A stretch of DNA of 64,000 nt, taken from the NCBI RefSeq assembly GCF_004027225.2, contig NC_046358.1, forward strand, positions 5,918,720 through 5,982,719, in the 5' to 3' direction. Each line of letters starts with the position of its first letter. Position 1 is the first letter of the stretch. Below are positions 1-25,097 of this stretch, one piece after another. The position numbers were made by a program, and so were the translations under genes. The notes beneath the pieces were generated by a model. It made no database searches. It was given only the letters and a program-made list of their open reading frames with translations, and had not been told where the DNA came from. Source of the stretch: Strigops habroptila (lineage: Eukaryota; Chordata; Aves; Psittaciformes; Psittacidae).

Positions 1-257
1 GTGTGTTTGTTGAATGGAGAAGTTTTTGTTAGTCATTCTGTAGGCAGAGAATGATGCCCAGAATAGTTCAGCTGGTTAATGAAGAGTTATCACTAATAGT
101 CGGTGGTGATCAGAATATGACTGCACAATCTGCACGGCTGGAGTCAGACTAAATGAACCAGCTTACAATGATTCTATATGTTCTGTAATTCAGCAGACTG
201 CCCCTTTAACTCGTGTAACATGCTAGAAAGATAGAGCTGTTTCGCACCATGACATAA

Positions 258-6014
<5,757 letters not shown>

Positions 6015-6495
6015 AGATGCAAGAGACACGGCATCACTGTTGCTTGGGCTGTCTTCAGCTTTAGTTTACTAAACTAGAAGTCTTCATAGTTAAATGGCCT
6101 CATTTAGGCCTAATGTATACAAACTGGTTTATGTATAATACCGTGGATTTTGGGGGTTGAGTCATTGTGGCACAAGTATTTGTACATACTCTGCTTCTCA
6201 GTGAGCATCTCTTTGACAATAGAAGGCTGTCTATGTATTAGTTTTAGTGTACAGACCTGTAAACAACCATATTCTTGCTCAGACTAGTTTCTCATAACTT
6301 GTTTTTTTTAATTTGTAAAATTGTCGTTAAGATCTTTTCCTAGTTCTTAACTCTTAGAAGATCTTTAGTGATTTCACTTTTAATTTTGTGAATTCTTCTC
6401 CATGTAATCTTTGAACTGTTGGTTCTGTATGGACACACGGCATGAAGTAACTAATTTAAGTGTCTTTTGTAAATAAAGTTTGCATTAACTATACC
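6015..6495 (+). other. CKAP5: CKAP5 3' UTR with poly(A) signal at 6472-6477
   Basis: About 480 bases of AT-rich sequence follow the stop codon and contain a canonical AATAAA at 6472-6477. Cleavage is expected within some 10-30 bases. The exact end is inferred, not seen. Confidence 0.8.
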
Positions 6496-9400
6496 AGCCT
6501 CTGTAGGAACAGCAGTGACTGCTGGTTAGAGAAGTCACTCTCTATTCCTGAATGTTGTGACCGGGCATCAAGAAACTGAACTAAACTATTCGTGATATGA
6601 ACCTTGGGGTTTGGATATATTATAAGGAAAATGAGTGAATATATACTATCAGTAGGTGCAATCCTGAAACTTTGCACTCTTTCTTCTATAAGCAGTAGTG
6701 CATTTTTCATATAGTTGTTTTTTGTTTGGAATATGTTTCTGTAACTTGAGAGTAAGTTGAGAATATTTACTTTGCTTAAATTGCTTATTTTGAATTACCT
6801 AGTCCGTGTGATGCCTTTACCCAGGTTAAGCATAGCCCCTCTGTACAAAAGCTTTCCTTGAGGGAGCCTGCTGCTGTTGATATGGAATAGATTAGCAGGG
6901 ATGTACAGCCAGTGGACTCATGTATCCTGAACTCACTTGGTTAAGCAGTCCTCCTCATGCGGGTACACCTCACCACCACATCCTTTTTGCTCTTAAACAT
7001 CTGATGTAAGCAGACTCTACTGTTTGGTGTAACTAACACCCAGTAGTGCTAGTCTGCAAAAGCTATAACCACTGCTGCTTTTGTAGTCTTCTGATTAGCC
7101 TTTTTCAGAAGCTACAAGTGTGAAGACATATCCTGTGTAGCCTTTCTAGTCCTTTCATTCATTTTTTCACCTTATTACTGCACTTCCATGAGAGAGCTGG
7201 CTGTGAAGCATAAATTACACATCTGTTCCATAGTTAGAACAAAGTTATTGATGAATTGGACAGGCAGGCTTAAAATAGCACACTTCTCTAGATTTTAATC
7301 TGTTCCATGCAACTGCTGCTTTTGTTGTTTGCTCTGTGGACCAGCAGTCTCTGCATCAGGGCTGTTACTCAAGCTATCTTGCCTGATTACAGTGAAAATG
7401 TGGCTTTAAAGTAGTACCTGTACAACAGATCTATGCCAGAGCTTCTGCAAACGGCTGAAGTCTTCCTCTTACAGGACCCCTTGGCTGGGGTTGCAGTTGC
7501 TGTAATACTGCTTGGTGCTTGTGGTGAGTTTGTACACTGCGGTAGCAGGTGACTTGCAAGTGTTCTCCATCCTGTGTTAATTGATGTGATGCCATTCATT
7601 GCTCCACCACCTCGGTTTAGTAGTCCCAGTCTCCTTTCCTAACCTGAAGTGGGCATGCACTTTTCTTGTGGAACTGTATGACAAGTGGAGGTTTGGCCCT
7701 TCGTGGTAAGTGCTGAGGTTTTGTGCACTTAACTTGGGGCTGTTTGTGAATAGTTTGTGTTGGCTGACACTAGAGTTACTGCCACTACCTCTCAATTACT
7801 AGCTGCTTTTTGAAACTTACTGAGATTTAATCCATATGTTCCTTTACCATGTCCAATAGACATTCTGAAGAGCTGTTTGTTAATTAGCTCAGGATGTTAA
7901 AACAGCAATGCCTGCAAACCTGCATACAACTACTTTAAATTTGAAGCTGAATTGGAAGGGAAATACAGGAATAATTGAGAAGCGGAAGATACAGTTGCTT
8001 ACTATGAATGAGTTTTTGCCCTGTTGTCTCTGTAGTGTTTGGTTGGACTCAATATCCTGGGAGTTCTGAACTAAAACTTGTGCACATCAATTAATAAAGC
8101 CTAATCTTTAGCCCAGACAATATTTAAATAACATTAAACTGAATTTTAAAAATGATTCCTCTGTATTGTTTGTAACAAGTCAGCATTACAGTGACTTACT
8201 CCAGAAGCTGTATGGTCCTGCTTGCCCTTTTAGATATGCAGTTTCTCACAGATGATCAGGTAGCAGTGAAAGGGTGAGGCTAAACATTTAAATGTTAGAA
8301 AGGATAAACATTTTCAGTGCCTGACGCCTGTGGTTGTCAATGATTTAAACAGTTGTGGAACTGGAGCTCTTGAGGTTTCTTTCTTCAGATGTCTTTGAGA
8401 GGTTGTTTTTATGCTTGCTTTGGGCAATCAAATTGGGTTGTGTTCAGGTTGATTCCCAAGTGAGCCATCTTCAGAGAGGTGGCCAGATAATAACTGATCA
8501 ATAACTTCATTTATATGAAACTGATTTCAGATAGTTACCTCTCACTCCTTAAACACAGTCACTCTGTTGCTTAATACATTTTAATATGAAGCACAACTAA
8601 GTTGTGCTGTTGCCTGTTTCTGTGACTTTATGGCACTGTGAATGAGTTCAGGAATATGGTCATAGGGAGCAAGGGCAGTTTCCACATCTCATCATTACTT
8701 TAAGGGAAAATCAGGCTGAACAAGTTGGCTAGTCAAAAATATGTATTTACTGCTGGGTCCTCAGTGCCACAAATTGCTGCTAAAGAGAAGTTAATGAAAG
8801 AGCTAAAGCTTTTGGGAGAGTGATCCCTCAACAGGCTTTATAAGGCAACCAAATGGGTATAGTGCAGCTGCTTCCATTGGAGGTCCTTGGACAATGTGCA
8901 TGAATTGTTTCCTTCTGCATCTTGCATTGCAGGTGGAAACTGCACTTTGAGGACCCAGCACCACCTACCATGTAGAAAGTTACTGCCATACAGTACGGAA
9001 GTAATGGAAGTGCCGCTTAGTGTATTCAAGCCCATGTTCCTCTGTAGGATGAGCTGCATACAGCTGGCATCTGTAAGTTCCGAAGATGCTAGCCTTGGGA
9101 GCAGGGGTGCTGGTAATGTCTGCTGCTGTAGTTGAGAACAAGGTCTGTCCTCAAAATGGGTTCTGGTAGCTTTACTTCTGGCACTGGTATTGGTGGTTTG
9201 TGTAATGCCACAGTTACTGTAGGGTGATTATCACCGGTGCATTCCTGGCTCTACTTCTAGAACAGAAAGGGGGGAAATGGACAGTGCCTGTGGGCACAAT
9301 TGTGCTTACTGGGACTGGCTTAAGGCCATTTGAGGTCTAAAATCTGTTGATAACAATAGCTGATGGGAGGGAGGAGGATTTGTTTGAAGTACAACTGGTA

Positions 9401-9504
9401 ATCAGCGGTGCAATCAGTGCCATTCTCTTATTCTGTTGGTACTCGTGGCTACTGTAGTGGCTTATATTCAAGTGCAACTAAAATCAGCATAAACAAATGT
9501 AAGA
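6496..9504. other. Intergenic spacer between convergent CKAP5 and F2
   Basis: About 3 kb between the 3' ends of two converging genes. No CR1 element, conserved exon, tRNA or long open frame with protein-like composition was recognised; the short open frames look random. Unlike most other long stretches of the window, it carries no obvious repeat. Confidence 0.6.
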
Positions 9505-9653
9505 AGATGGTTTTGAGAACTTTTATTTTCAAGAAAGAATACTTTCCTTTAAGCTGTAAGGATGTTACTGTTTTACTTCAGGATCTTCTATGCTTCTGTT
9601 GTAGGAAGTGGAGCATTGTAGGAAAACCAAGAGCAAGTAAGGTAATGCTTATT
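9505..9653 (-). other. F2: F2 3' UTR with poly(A) signal at 9522-9527
   Basis: The minus strand has AATAAA at 9527-9522, about 130 bases after the F2 stop codon at 9656-9654. This gives a short 3' UTR, as in mammalian prothrombin mRNA. The cleavage position is inferred. Confidence 0.8.
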
Positions 9654-18059
<8,406 letters not shown>

Positions 18060-18123
18060 GCTGCACAGCCCGGCTGTGGGGGAATGCAAAGGGAGCAGGA
18101 TAAGCAGAGTCACAGCCCCGCTG

Positions 18124-18138
18124 GGTTAATATTGAACC
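18124..18138. promoter_or_regulatory. HNF1-like palindromic site upstream of F2
   Basis: The near-palindrome GGTTAATATTGAACC lies 65-80 bases upstream of the F2 start codon. Its core matches 11 of 13 positions of the HNF1 consensus GTTAATNATTAAC. HNF1 factors drive liver genes, and prothrombin is a liver protein, so a role in the F2 promoter is plausible. This is inferred from motif and position only. Confidence 0.4.
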
Positions 18139-19689
18139 AGAATGAAGAAACAGGACTCCAGAGGTCGTCGTGTGTCAGGGACAGTGGGACTGAGGCTCCT
18201 CTTATCCCTCCTCTCTTGGCATCTCTCCCTCCTTTCAGGGCATCTTCATTTTCTTACTTAATTGGTGGGAGCCAAGTGAAATGTCCCTGGATCCCCATAG
18301 GAGCAAAATTAGCATCCCATTTCGTAACTGGGAAGATGGCACGAGGAGTGAGGGGACGGGTTGTCCCAGGGCACAGGGAGAACTCGGGCTGCCATGGAGA
18401 TGTCTCTGCCCCATCCAGAGCAGCTTCCCTTGGTGACATTCTGCTCCATGGAGCAGTTGGCACCATTACAGACTCAAGTCCCTGCTGCTGCCTCTTCTCA
18501 GAGCTGTACTCTAGTGTCATCACACGCAGCAAGACTTGGAGAGCTCCTGAGCCATTCCCAATCCTTCTGGTTTCAGCTGCAAGCCCCACCTCACTTCCTC
18601 CCCCCGCTGTCTTTTCTCCCTGCAGTGATCAGCAAGCTCAGCGCCAGCTATTGTGGCACCAGAACACACAGTTTAAGTCTTGCCCTTCTCCATTGCCCAT
18701 GCCAAGGAGCAGAACTGGGGTGCCTGAGACAGCTCATGTGGAATTTTCCTCCCATTAGGTCAGCACTGCCACTGGCAGTGCAAACTACCCACTGCGTTAC
18801 AATTCCCAGCAGAGTGGAGGAGGGTGAAGCAGCACGAAGTTTGTGCTCCCACCCCAGTGGAACATACAGAAGCACATCCAAAATGAAACAGAAGCTCTGA
18901 GAGCACACCCAAAGCCAGCCAGGAACACAAGGGCTTCCAGAAACAGGGAGGTAGGAATAGTTTGGATGTCATGACATCAGCTAGTGAGCAGAAAGTTGGC
19001 AGAGCGAGAAGCCACCAGGGTGGGGGGAGTCTCAGGGGCTGCCACATGGCACCAAAGTGCTTTCTGCCAGCAGGGAGCATGTTTTGTGCTCTGCCTCTGT
19101 GCAGCAGATCCAGCTGTAATGTTTATCTCCATTGAAGGAGCGCAAATATTAGCATTAGGATGGCTGAGGAATGACTCTGTGGCCACTGGTACAAAGAGCA
19201 GTTGCAGAGGCTTCCTCCCTCCCTCACCTGAGAGTGTCTCCTCATGCACATGCACCCCTGGGTTTTGGAGAGACACCGTTAGGAATGGCCCTGAATGGAG
19301 ATGACCTGGATGGAGGAGTGTGGGATTAAGCACAACCCCAGAAACACCCCGTGCTGTTTAGCAGGGAGAGGCCATGTTTAGGCAGAGGGTGCAGACAGGG
19401 ACAGGCAAGAGGCATCAGGGCATAAACAGGTTTTGGAGGAGTGGGGAAATCAGAGCTGCTGCCATCATCTCACACAGCAGCCACCACCGCTGCTGCTCGC
19501 TGTGAGAGGAGGCACAAAGGGCCCCACGTTTGTATGAGCCCAGGAGGCAACAGAGGGTCTTGCTCAGCTCTCGGGGAGGATAGCGGCAAGGACAGATTCT
19601 TTACTCTCTATGTGATAATTTGGGTTTGGTCTCACATTGCAAGTGAGACAAGTGACCTCAGGGCTGCTTTCAGCAGGCATAAGCACTTC

Positions 19690-20075
19690 TATGGAGGCAG
19701 GCTGAGAGAGCTGCGCTTGTTCAGCCTGGAGAAGAGAAGGCTCTGAGAGTCTTCAGCACAGCTTCCAGTGCCTGAAGGGGGCCAGCAAGAAACCTGGAGA
19801 GTGACAGGACAAGGGGGAAGGGCTTTAACCTGACAGAGGGGAGATTTAGATTAGACATTAGGAAGAAATTCTTCCCTGTGAGGGTGCGGAGGCGCTGGCA
19901 CAGGGTGCCCAGAGAAGCTGTGGCTGCCCCATCCCTGGCAGTGTTCAAGGCCAGGTTGGACACAGGGGCTTGGAGCAACCTGCTCTAGTGGAAGGTGTCC
20001 CTGCCCATGGCAGGGGGTTGGAACTGGATGAGCTTTAAGGACCCTTCCAACCCAAACCAGTCTGGGATTCTGTAA
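19690..20075 (+). mobile_element. CR1 LINE 3' fragment between F2 and ZNF408 remnant
   Basis: Plus-oriented CR1 3' end of about 385 bases. It contains TTCAGCCTGGAGAAGAGAAG, the AGGAAGAAATTCTTCCCTGT segment, CAGGGTGCCCAGAGAAGCTG and the terminal TTCCAACCCAAACCAGTCTG. The tail is degenerate. Confidence 0.94.
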
Positions 20076-20519
20076 TTGAGCAATGGATGTGAATGCAGGG
20101 AAGAGATACCACTGCAGGAAGACTGCTGCCCACTCCCCAGTTGTAGTGATGAGAGAGAGAGATGTTGCTGTGTTTTATGGAGATGTAATGTACCTGTGCA
20201 TCCCCATAAGAAAGGCTCCCAGACTCTGCAAAATATTGATTAAAATACAGTTTGTTGAGGATAATATTAGAAGGCAAAATGGGATACGGGATACCATGAG
20301 ATAATGTTAAGCCCGCCAGATGCTGGGAACACCAAGCAGTACAGCATCATCCCATGCCATGCAGAACAGATAGTGTTTGTGCTGAAGTTCACCAATGTCA
20401 TGGTCTTAAAGGTTTTTATAGGACTTTCTTGGAAGTAAACAACTTTATTTGTCATTTCTGCTGTCAATCAAAAGGATGTTCACATACGAATATGCAGCTT
20501 CACTCTAAGATAAAGGATA

Positions 20520-20766
20520 TAGGTTCCCCAGTTAGGCTTAACTGCTAAGTTTATCCTGTGGCCAAGTGGCGTGTGCAGCACCAGCCTGCACCTTCTCATC
20601 TCAACTTGTTACATAGATCACTGGAATATTTCCCTTCATAAGAACTTCCAATATCCTCCGTCACTTCTTTTTTTATTCATTCCTTCTTGTCTTTCCTTTA
20701 AAGAAAAGGTGTCAGCACCTTCCATGGTATCATGTATTATGTAAGGTTAACTTTAAGCAACAGTGG
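20520..20766 (+). repeat. Unidentified dispersed repeat, copy 1
   Basis: Shares CTAAGTTTATCCTGTGGCCA and GCACCTTCTCATCTC with the copy at 51007-51125. Its later part, CCTTTAAAG...AGGTGT...GGTTAACTTTAAGCAACA, is shared with the copy at 52765-52845. Copies 1, 3 and 4 together therefore outline one longer element. The class is unknown; a fossil LTR is one possibility, but no terminal repeat or coding part was identified. Confidence 0.6.
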
Positions 20767-20828
20767 AACACAGCAGTTAAGCTTGGTTATCTAAGATAAA
20801 GACAAAGACACAATGGTGGCATCAGCAC

Positions 20829-20960
20829 CAGGTGCCCAGTGAGAGCCACCTATAGGCTCCTCAGTCAGGATGAGTTGGCCAAGTTTATCCTGCAGCCAAG
20901 TGATACGTGCAGCGCAGCACAGCCCAGCCCCTACCTACTCAGATCAACTGTTAGAGAAGA
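20829..20960 (+). repeat. Unidentified dispersed repeat, copy 2
   Basis: Resembles the copy at 51007-51125 over its length: a GGTGCC-AGTG-GAGCCACCT block, then AAGTTTATCCTG, then a GTGCAGC-rich stretch. It lies just after copy 1 in the same orientation, so the two may be parts of one rearranged element or a local duplication. Confidence 0.55.
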
Positions 20961-22765
20961 ACATTCTGTGAAGACCTTCTAATTCATAATTGCTCCTCCT
21001 CTTTCTCTCCTTTTCTCTCCGACTAAAGCAGGTAGTCACAGGCCAGCGGATGAGGCTTTAGAGGCCTGGATTCTCCCTTTCTGTTCCCCCAATTGCCTTC
21101 CCTTCTCTCCTGGTTCCTGTGTGACCGAGGGCACACGTTTCAAACGCGCCCTCGAGCCCAGCTCCAGCGAGAATGCTTTGCAGCTGTGTCAATATTTGAA
21201 AACTCAGCTTCAAATACAAGCCCCCCCATAGGCCTGTGCTCCCACTGGTGTGTCCCAGCAGCCAGGGCACAGACTGAGCTTGTCTGCCCCCCCACTTTAA
21301 AGAAAAGAGCTGAAAATAAGGACACATGAAGGTTTATTAGCTGAATTCACCTTCCATCTTCATATCAAAGTGTCCTGGATCTGACTCCAGCTCCTTGTCT
21401 GCAAACCAGTTGTAAAAGTTTATAGAAAAAGTTGAATGTAGAAACTGCAAAGAGCAGCTTTTCAGATTGTTACCGTGTTCATAGCACCCCAAAAGGGAAC
21501 TGTACTGCTGATGATTCCCCAGTGGGCATTAAAAGTCCAAAGAATTTAAGCCCCTAAACAAAACTTTGTTTGGGAACTGCCGATGTTAGAAAAGTGCAAG
21601 ACAGAGAGCAAGAACAGCTAAAAATGAGGATGCAGCAGATGGAAGCAGTGTTTGTGTAACAGGGAGCGCAGAGTGGGCAAGTCTGAAAGACCTCCATCAG
21701 GTTTGGTATTGACTGTCTCTTCTATGAGGCCAAGTTCATGTGGCACTGGGAACTGTGTGCTTCCTTGCTGAAATGGGACCTAGTTGGCAAATGAGCACTG
21801 AAGAGGATGGAGCAGTGGGAATAATGTGGTGTAGTTGTGATGGTGCTGCCTTTTAGCTTTTTGGTGCAGGAGCAGGAAAGATGTGGAAGAGAGGAAGTAA
21901 GAATGGGAGAAAAAGAAGAAGGGGAACAGGTTAATGAACCCAACTTGAATGCAGAGGGGAAAGGCAAAATCTCCCGAGCATACCAAGATGAAGTGTTGAA
22001 CCCTTACCCGGGGAGGTGAGGAACCTCTCAGCTGGGGACAGTGAAAATTGCACTGTACAGCAAGACATGAAGCTATTCTTTCATGCCCTCAGACAGACCT
22101 TCCAGTCACTGTACAGCCTGAAGCTGACAGCAAGCAAACCAGGTGACAGTGGACAAGGAACACTCAGCACTATCTCCAAGGCAGGACTTTGCTTCTGCTT
22201 ATTGTGAGAAATGCTCTTCAAAAATGCACAACAGAGACACCTTGTTAACACTTAGGAAGCTGCTTCCCAGCAATGGTTGCAATCAGCATCCCCTTCAAAT
22301 GATCAGCAGTGCTGCTGAGCTCCAAGAGTAAGTGCTTGAAGAGCAACAATTAATTAAAGGAAAGATTTGAACAGAAGGCGTTGTTCAAGCTGCTGCTTTG
22401 AGACTCCTCCTGCCTTCCCCATGATGCAGTCACCCACTGGCAGCCTAACGGAGGCAGAGCACAAGCACTGCTCATTAACACTATGGGCATCTTCTCCAGG
22501 AAGTTATTCCCATCAACAGCCAGTGCTCTCCCTGCACCAGGCCCAGCATGTGGCATGTGTAGGCTCATAGCTCCAAGGAGCAGCTACCAAAAAGACCCAC
22601 GTCTACATAGCCAGTTACCTTGAAGACTGCTTAATTCTGCCTGGGGCTGAGCCACAGCCCTTGCTGCCACAGAGACAAGAGAGCTAGGGGTTTTGTTGGT
22701 TTTTCTTTTACCCCATTTTAATTAGCACAGAAGAAGATCAGGGCAGGTGGAGACAATAAGATCCT

Positions 22766-23405
22766 AATCTCAACCTCCACCACTTCTGCAAGTGCTCCGA
22801 AGCCCACCCCTTCCCGGATGATGCCCACAGGTCTTGTTTGGTGCAGTAAGCCTTGTCACACTGGGTGAACTGGAAGGGTCACACATATGGGCTTTGAAGC
22901 TCTCCTCTGAACTATAGTGCTTGCCACACTCTGTGCACAGGAAGGGCTTGTGGCCAGCATGGACAAAGTGATGCTTCTTGAGGTGGCAGAGCTGCAAGAA
23001 GGCTTTCCCACACTGCCCGCAGCGGCACCTGCGCTTGATCACCTCCTTCTGGGACAGGGCTTTTGGTGGGGGACCTAGGCTGTCAGAATGACCCTCACTT
23101 GAAGGTGACAACAGACCCAGGTCTCCTGAACATGGCTCTTTATGCCCCATCTCTGCTTCTTTTTCTGCTGCAGGTCTGTGATTCACACCCTTGTCAATTC
23201 TTCCTTGCACCTGCCATTGGCCTTAATGGTTGAGATGGTCTTGAGGTGCTTATTCTCAGCCCTCAGCACCTTGGCTTGCCACGGCTCATGTTTGGAAGCT
23301 GTGCTTTCCTCTTCTTGCAGCCTGTGGAAACGCTTGGTGGGCAGCCTCCTAACCTCAGTAGGACTGTGGTTTCATCACCTATTACCTTGGAGACATCGGG
23401 ATCCC
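22766..23405 (-). pseudogene. ZNF408: ZNF408 last-exon remnant, collapsed zinc-finger gene
   Basis: The minus-strand frame starting at 23210 encodes [18 protein letters not shown], one complete C2H2 finger (ligands at residues 64, 67, 80 and 84 of that frame). A second finger, [17 protein letters not shown], lacks its last histidine. This matches the first fingers of vertebrate ZNF408. The similarity then changes frame: 22869-22828 reads [13 protein letters not shown], like the next ZNF408 finger, and 22822-22766 in a third frame reads [11 protein letters not shown], like the extreme C terminus. The fingers between (human has about ten) are missing. Upstream, 23332-23183 holds another open frame that ends before the finger frame, and a possible acceptor lies at 23406-23407. 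Position and orientation match human ZNF408, head-to-head with ARHGAP1. Upstream exons, including the PR-like region, were not found. The likely reading is a dead or dying gene; a short spliced product with one finger is less likely. In mammals ZNF408 is a nuclear zinc-finger protein linked to retinal vascular disease. Confidence 0.75.
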
Positions 23406-23669
23406 CTGCACAAACACGGAAACATGGTGGGTGAGTTAACGCTGGCTGTTAAATGACACAATTGCTGCTGGATCAGAGGCACATTAACGTCTGAGACAGA
23501 TAACTCTGCTCTGCAGTAATCCTGGTGCTCTGGCATGAACCCCATTACTTTTATGACCTTTTTGTCTTTAAAACTGGAGAATAGGGGGGGAATCTCTGTT
23601 CTGTCAGGACAGACAGTGCCCGTGCTGCATTTCTAGTGTTTGACAGGCAGTGTATCTGGGAGGCATCAT

Positions 23670-23766
23670 CACAGAATCAACCGGGTTGGGAAAGACCTTT
23701 AAGATCATCAAGTCCAACCTTTACCCCAGCACTGCCAAGGCCACCACTAACCCATGTCACTGAGGA
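23670..23766 (-). mobile_element. CR1-type LINE 3' fragment near CpG island
   Basis: Reverse-oriented CR1 3' end of a divergent subfamily: TCACAGAATCAACCGGGTTG, then AAGATCATCAAGTCCAACC, then GCACTGCCAAGGCCACCACT. It sits between the ZNF408 remnant and the CpG island, where upstream exons of ZNF408 would be expected. Confidence 0.85.
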
Positions 23767-24141
23767 ATCGGTGATAAAGCAGGGCACCACGCTCCCTTCC
23801 CGGCCGGTGGCTCTCAGAAGCAGCACAAGCCCACAGACGCCGGCACCGCTGAAGGCGCGGGGCCGCTCCCTGCACCGGGGCTGGGACGCGCATCCCCGGC
23901 GCGGCTCGTACCTGCGAGGGGCTCCTCGCCGGGCGAGGCCGCGGCCCCTGCACCGCCTCCCGCCGCGCCTCCCCGCGCCGCTCCAGCAGCTCCGCGCCCG
24001 CCGCCGTGTGCCTCCCCGGCGGAACGGTGCGAGCGGGCGACGGGCGCGCCCGGACGCTGAGCGGCGGCGGGCGGGGCGGTGCAGCGCAGCGCGGCGCGGC
24101 GCTCCCCGCTTCCGGGGGCTGGCGGGCGGGCCGGGCGGCGG

Positions 24142-24162
24142 CAGCAGCAGCAGCAGCAGCAG
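24142..24162 (+). repeat. (CAG)7 at the end of ARHGAP1 noncoding exon 1
   Basis: Seven perfect CAG units run directly into the putative donor GTAATG at 24163. If exon 1 ends here, the repeat forms the 3' end of the 5' UTR exon. The exon end is inferred from the donor motif and from the next acceptor at 29567-29568. Confidence 0.65.
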
Positions 24163-24339
24163 GTAATGGCAGCGGTTGGTGCCCGGGGAGCGCACCCGGC
24201 CCTTCCCGCAGCAGGGGGGCCCGGCGTGGGCCGCAGCGGCCTCTCCTTGGTGTTGCCGGGGCGGGGAGGGGGCCCGGCGGCGGGGCTGGGTCTGGGCCCG
24301 GAGCCCCAGCGCCCGACCCCCTGCCCAGGTGATTGCTGC

Positions 24340-24368
24340 GGGTCCGGGTCCGGGTCCGGGTCCGGGTC
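24340..24368 (+). repeat. GGGTCC hexamer tandem repeat in CpG island
   Basis: Nearly five perfect GGGTCC units in the first part of ARHGAP1 intron 1. It is GC-rich and may vary in copy number. Confidence 0.85.
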
Positions 24369-24611
24369 GTCATTTCGGGGTCGGCGGGAAGAGCTTGTCC
24401 TGTGAAGCGCTGCGGGCGCCCGGGCGCGGGGACCGGAGGTTTAGTCCCTCCTTTGGTGGTGGTGGCGGCGGGGCCGGGCTGTAGCCCTGCTGCTGGCGTG
24501 CCCCGTCCCAGCGGCGGGCACCGGCCTGCGGAACACGGGGTGACAGTGCTGGGGGCGAGCAGAGCTTTGCCATCCCTTCTGGGACCCTAAATGTCCCTCC
24601 ATTATGCATGT

Positions 24612-24678
24612 GCAGGGCCAGGGGGTTGGAACTAGATGATCTTAAGGTCCTTTCCAATCCTAACTATTCTATGATGCT
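24612..24678 (+). mobile_element. CR1 LINE extreme 3' end, ARHGAP1 intron 1
   Basis: Only the last 60-70 bases of a plus-oriented CR1 remain: GGGGGTTGGAACTAGATGAT, then GGTCCTTTCCAATCCTAAC and ATTCTATGATG. Confidence 0.9.
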
Positions 24679-25097
24679 GTGTGCTGTGGGAAGCTGGGGT
24701 TTAACAGTGTAAATAGCGAATCTTTGAGACTCTTTGTTCGGATGTTGGAGTTGGCGCTGGGTTGCCGCAGGAGCTCGGTCTAAGGGAATGGGAGAGAAGC
24801 AGATGTGTGGTGGAGAGGAGGAGGAGGGGTGCAGCCCCTGTAGGGCTGTGCATACCCCGTTTCCTCACATGCTCCACATGTGATCCTGCACTGCACTGAG
24901 AGCAGCCTCAGTACTTTGTGCTGCTGCTCCAGGGAAGAAGCAGAGCTCAGCGCTTTTGCTGTCAGACCCTGCAGAGCATCACTAGGAGGAGGCTGATTGC
25001 TGGCTGGGATGGGTTTCCAGCAGGCGTGGAGGTGTTTTCAGCAAAGGGTTTGAGATGACTGGGGAAGGAAGGCTGCTCATTTAAAAATCTGTTACAA

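Larger units (their letters stand above)
18139..22765. other. Repeat-rich spacer between F2 and the ZNF408 remnant
   Basis: This interval holds the F2 upstream region, one CR1 element (19690-20075) and two partial copies of an unidentified dispersed repeat (20520-20766 and 20829-20960). No conserved exon was recognised. The longest plus-strand open frame, 17877-18758, runs antisense over F2 exon 1 and a CR1 copy and has no recognisable domain, so it is not annotated. Confidence 0.6.
23790..24560. promoter_or_regulatory. CpG-island promoter of ARHGAP1 (formerly shared with ZNF408)
   Basis: Strongly GC- and CpG-rich sequence, in sharp contrast to its flanks. A donor site GTAATG follows position 24162, consistent with the end of a noncoding ARHGAP1 first exon. 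In human, ARHGAP1 and ZNF408 start head-to-head from one island, and the same geometry is seen here. No TATA box was noticed, as is usual for housekeeping promoters. Exact start sites cannot be read from sequence. Many long open frames here are a by-product of GC richness. Confidence 0.8.

Noticed and set aside
19721-19978. Minus-strand frame beginning MLQAPVSNLALNTARDG
   Set aside because: Antisense reading of a CR1 3' end; the same translation appears at other CR1 copies such as 25198-25416.
23636-24373. Long open frames on both strands in the CpG island
   Set aside because: Arg/Ala/Gly/Pro-rich translations caused by high GC content, with few stops by chance; they also start within a CR1 fragment.
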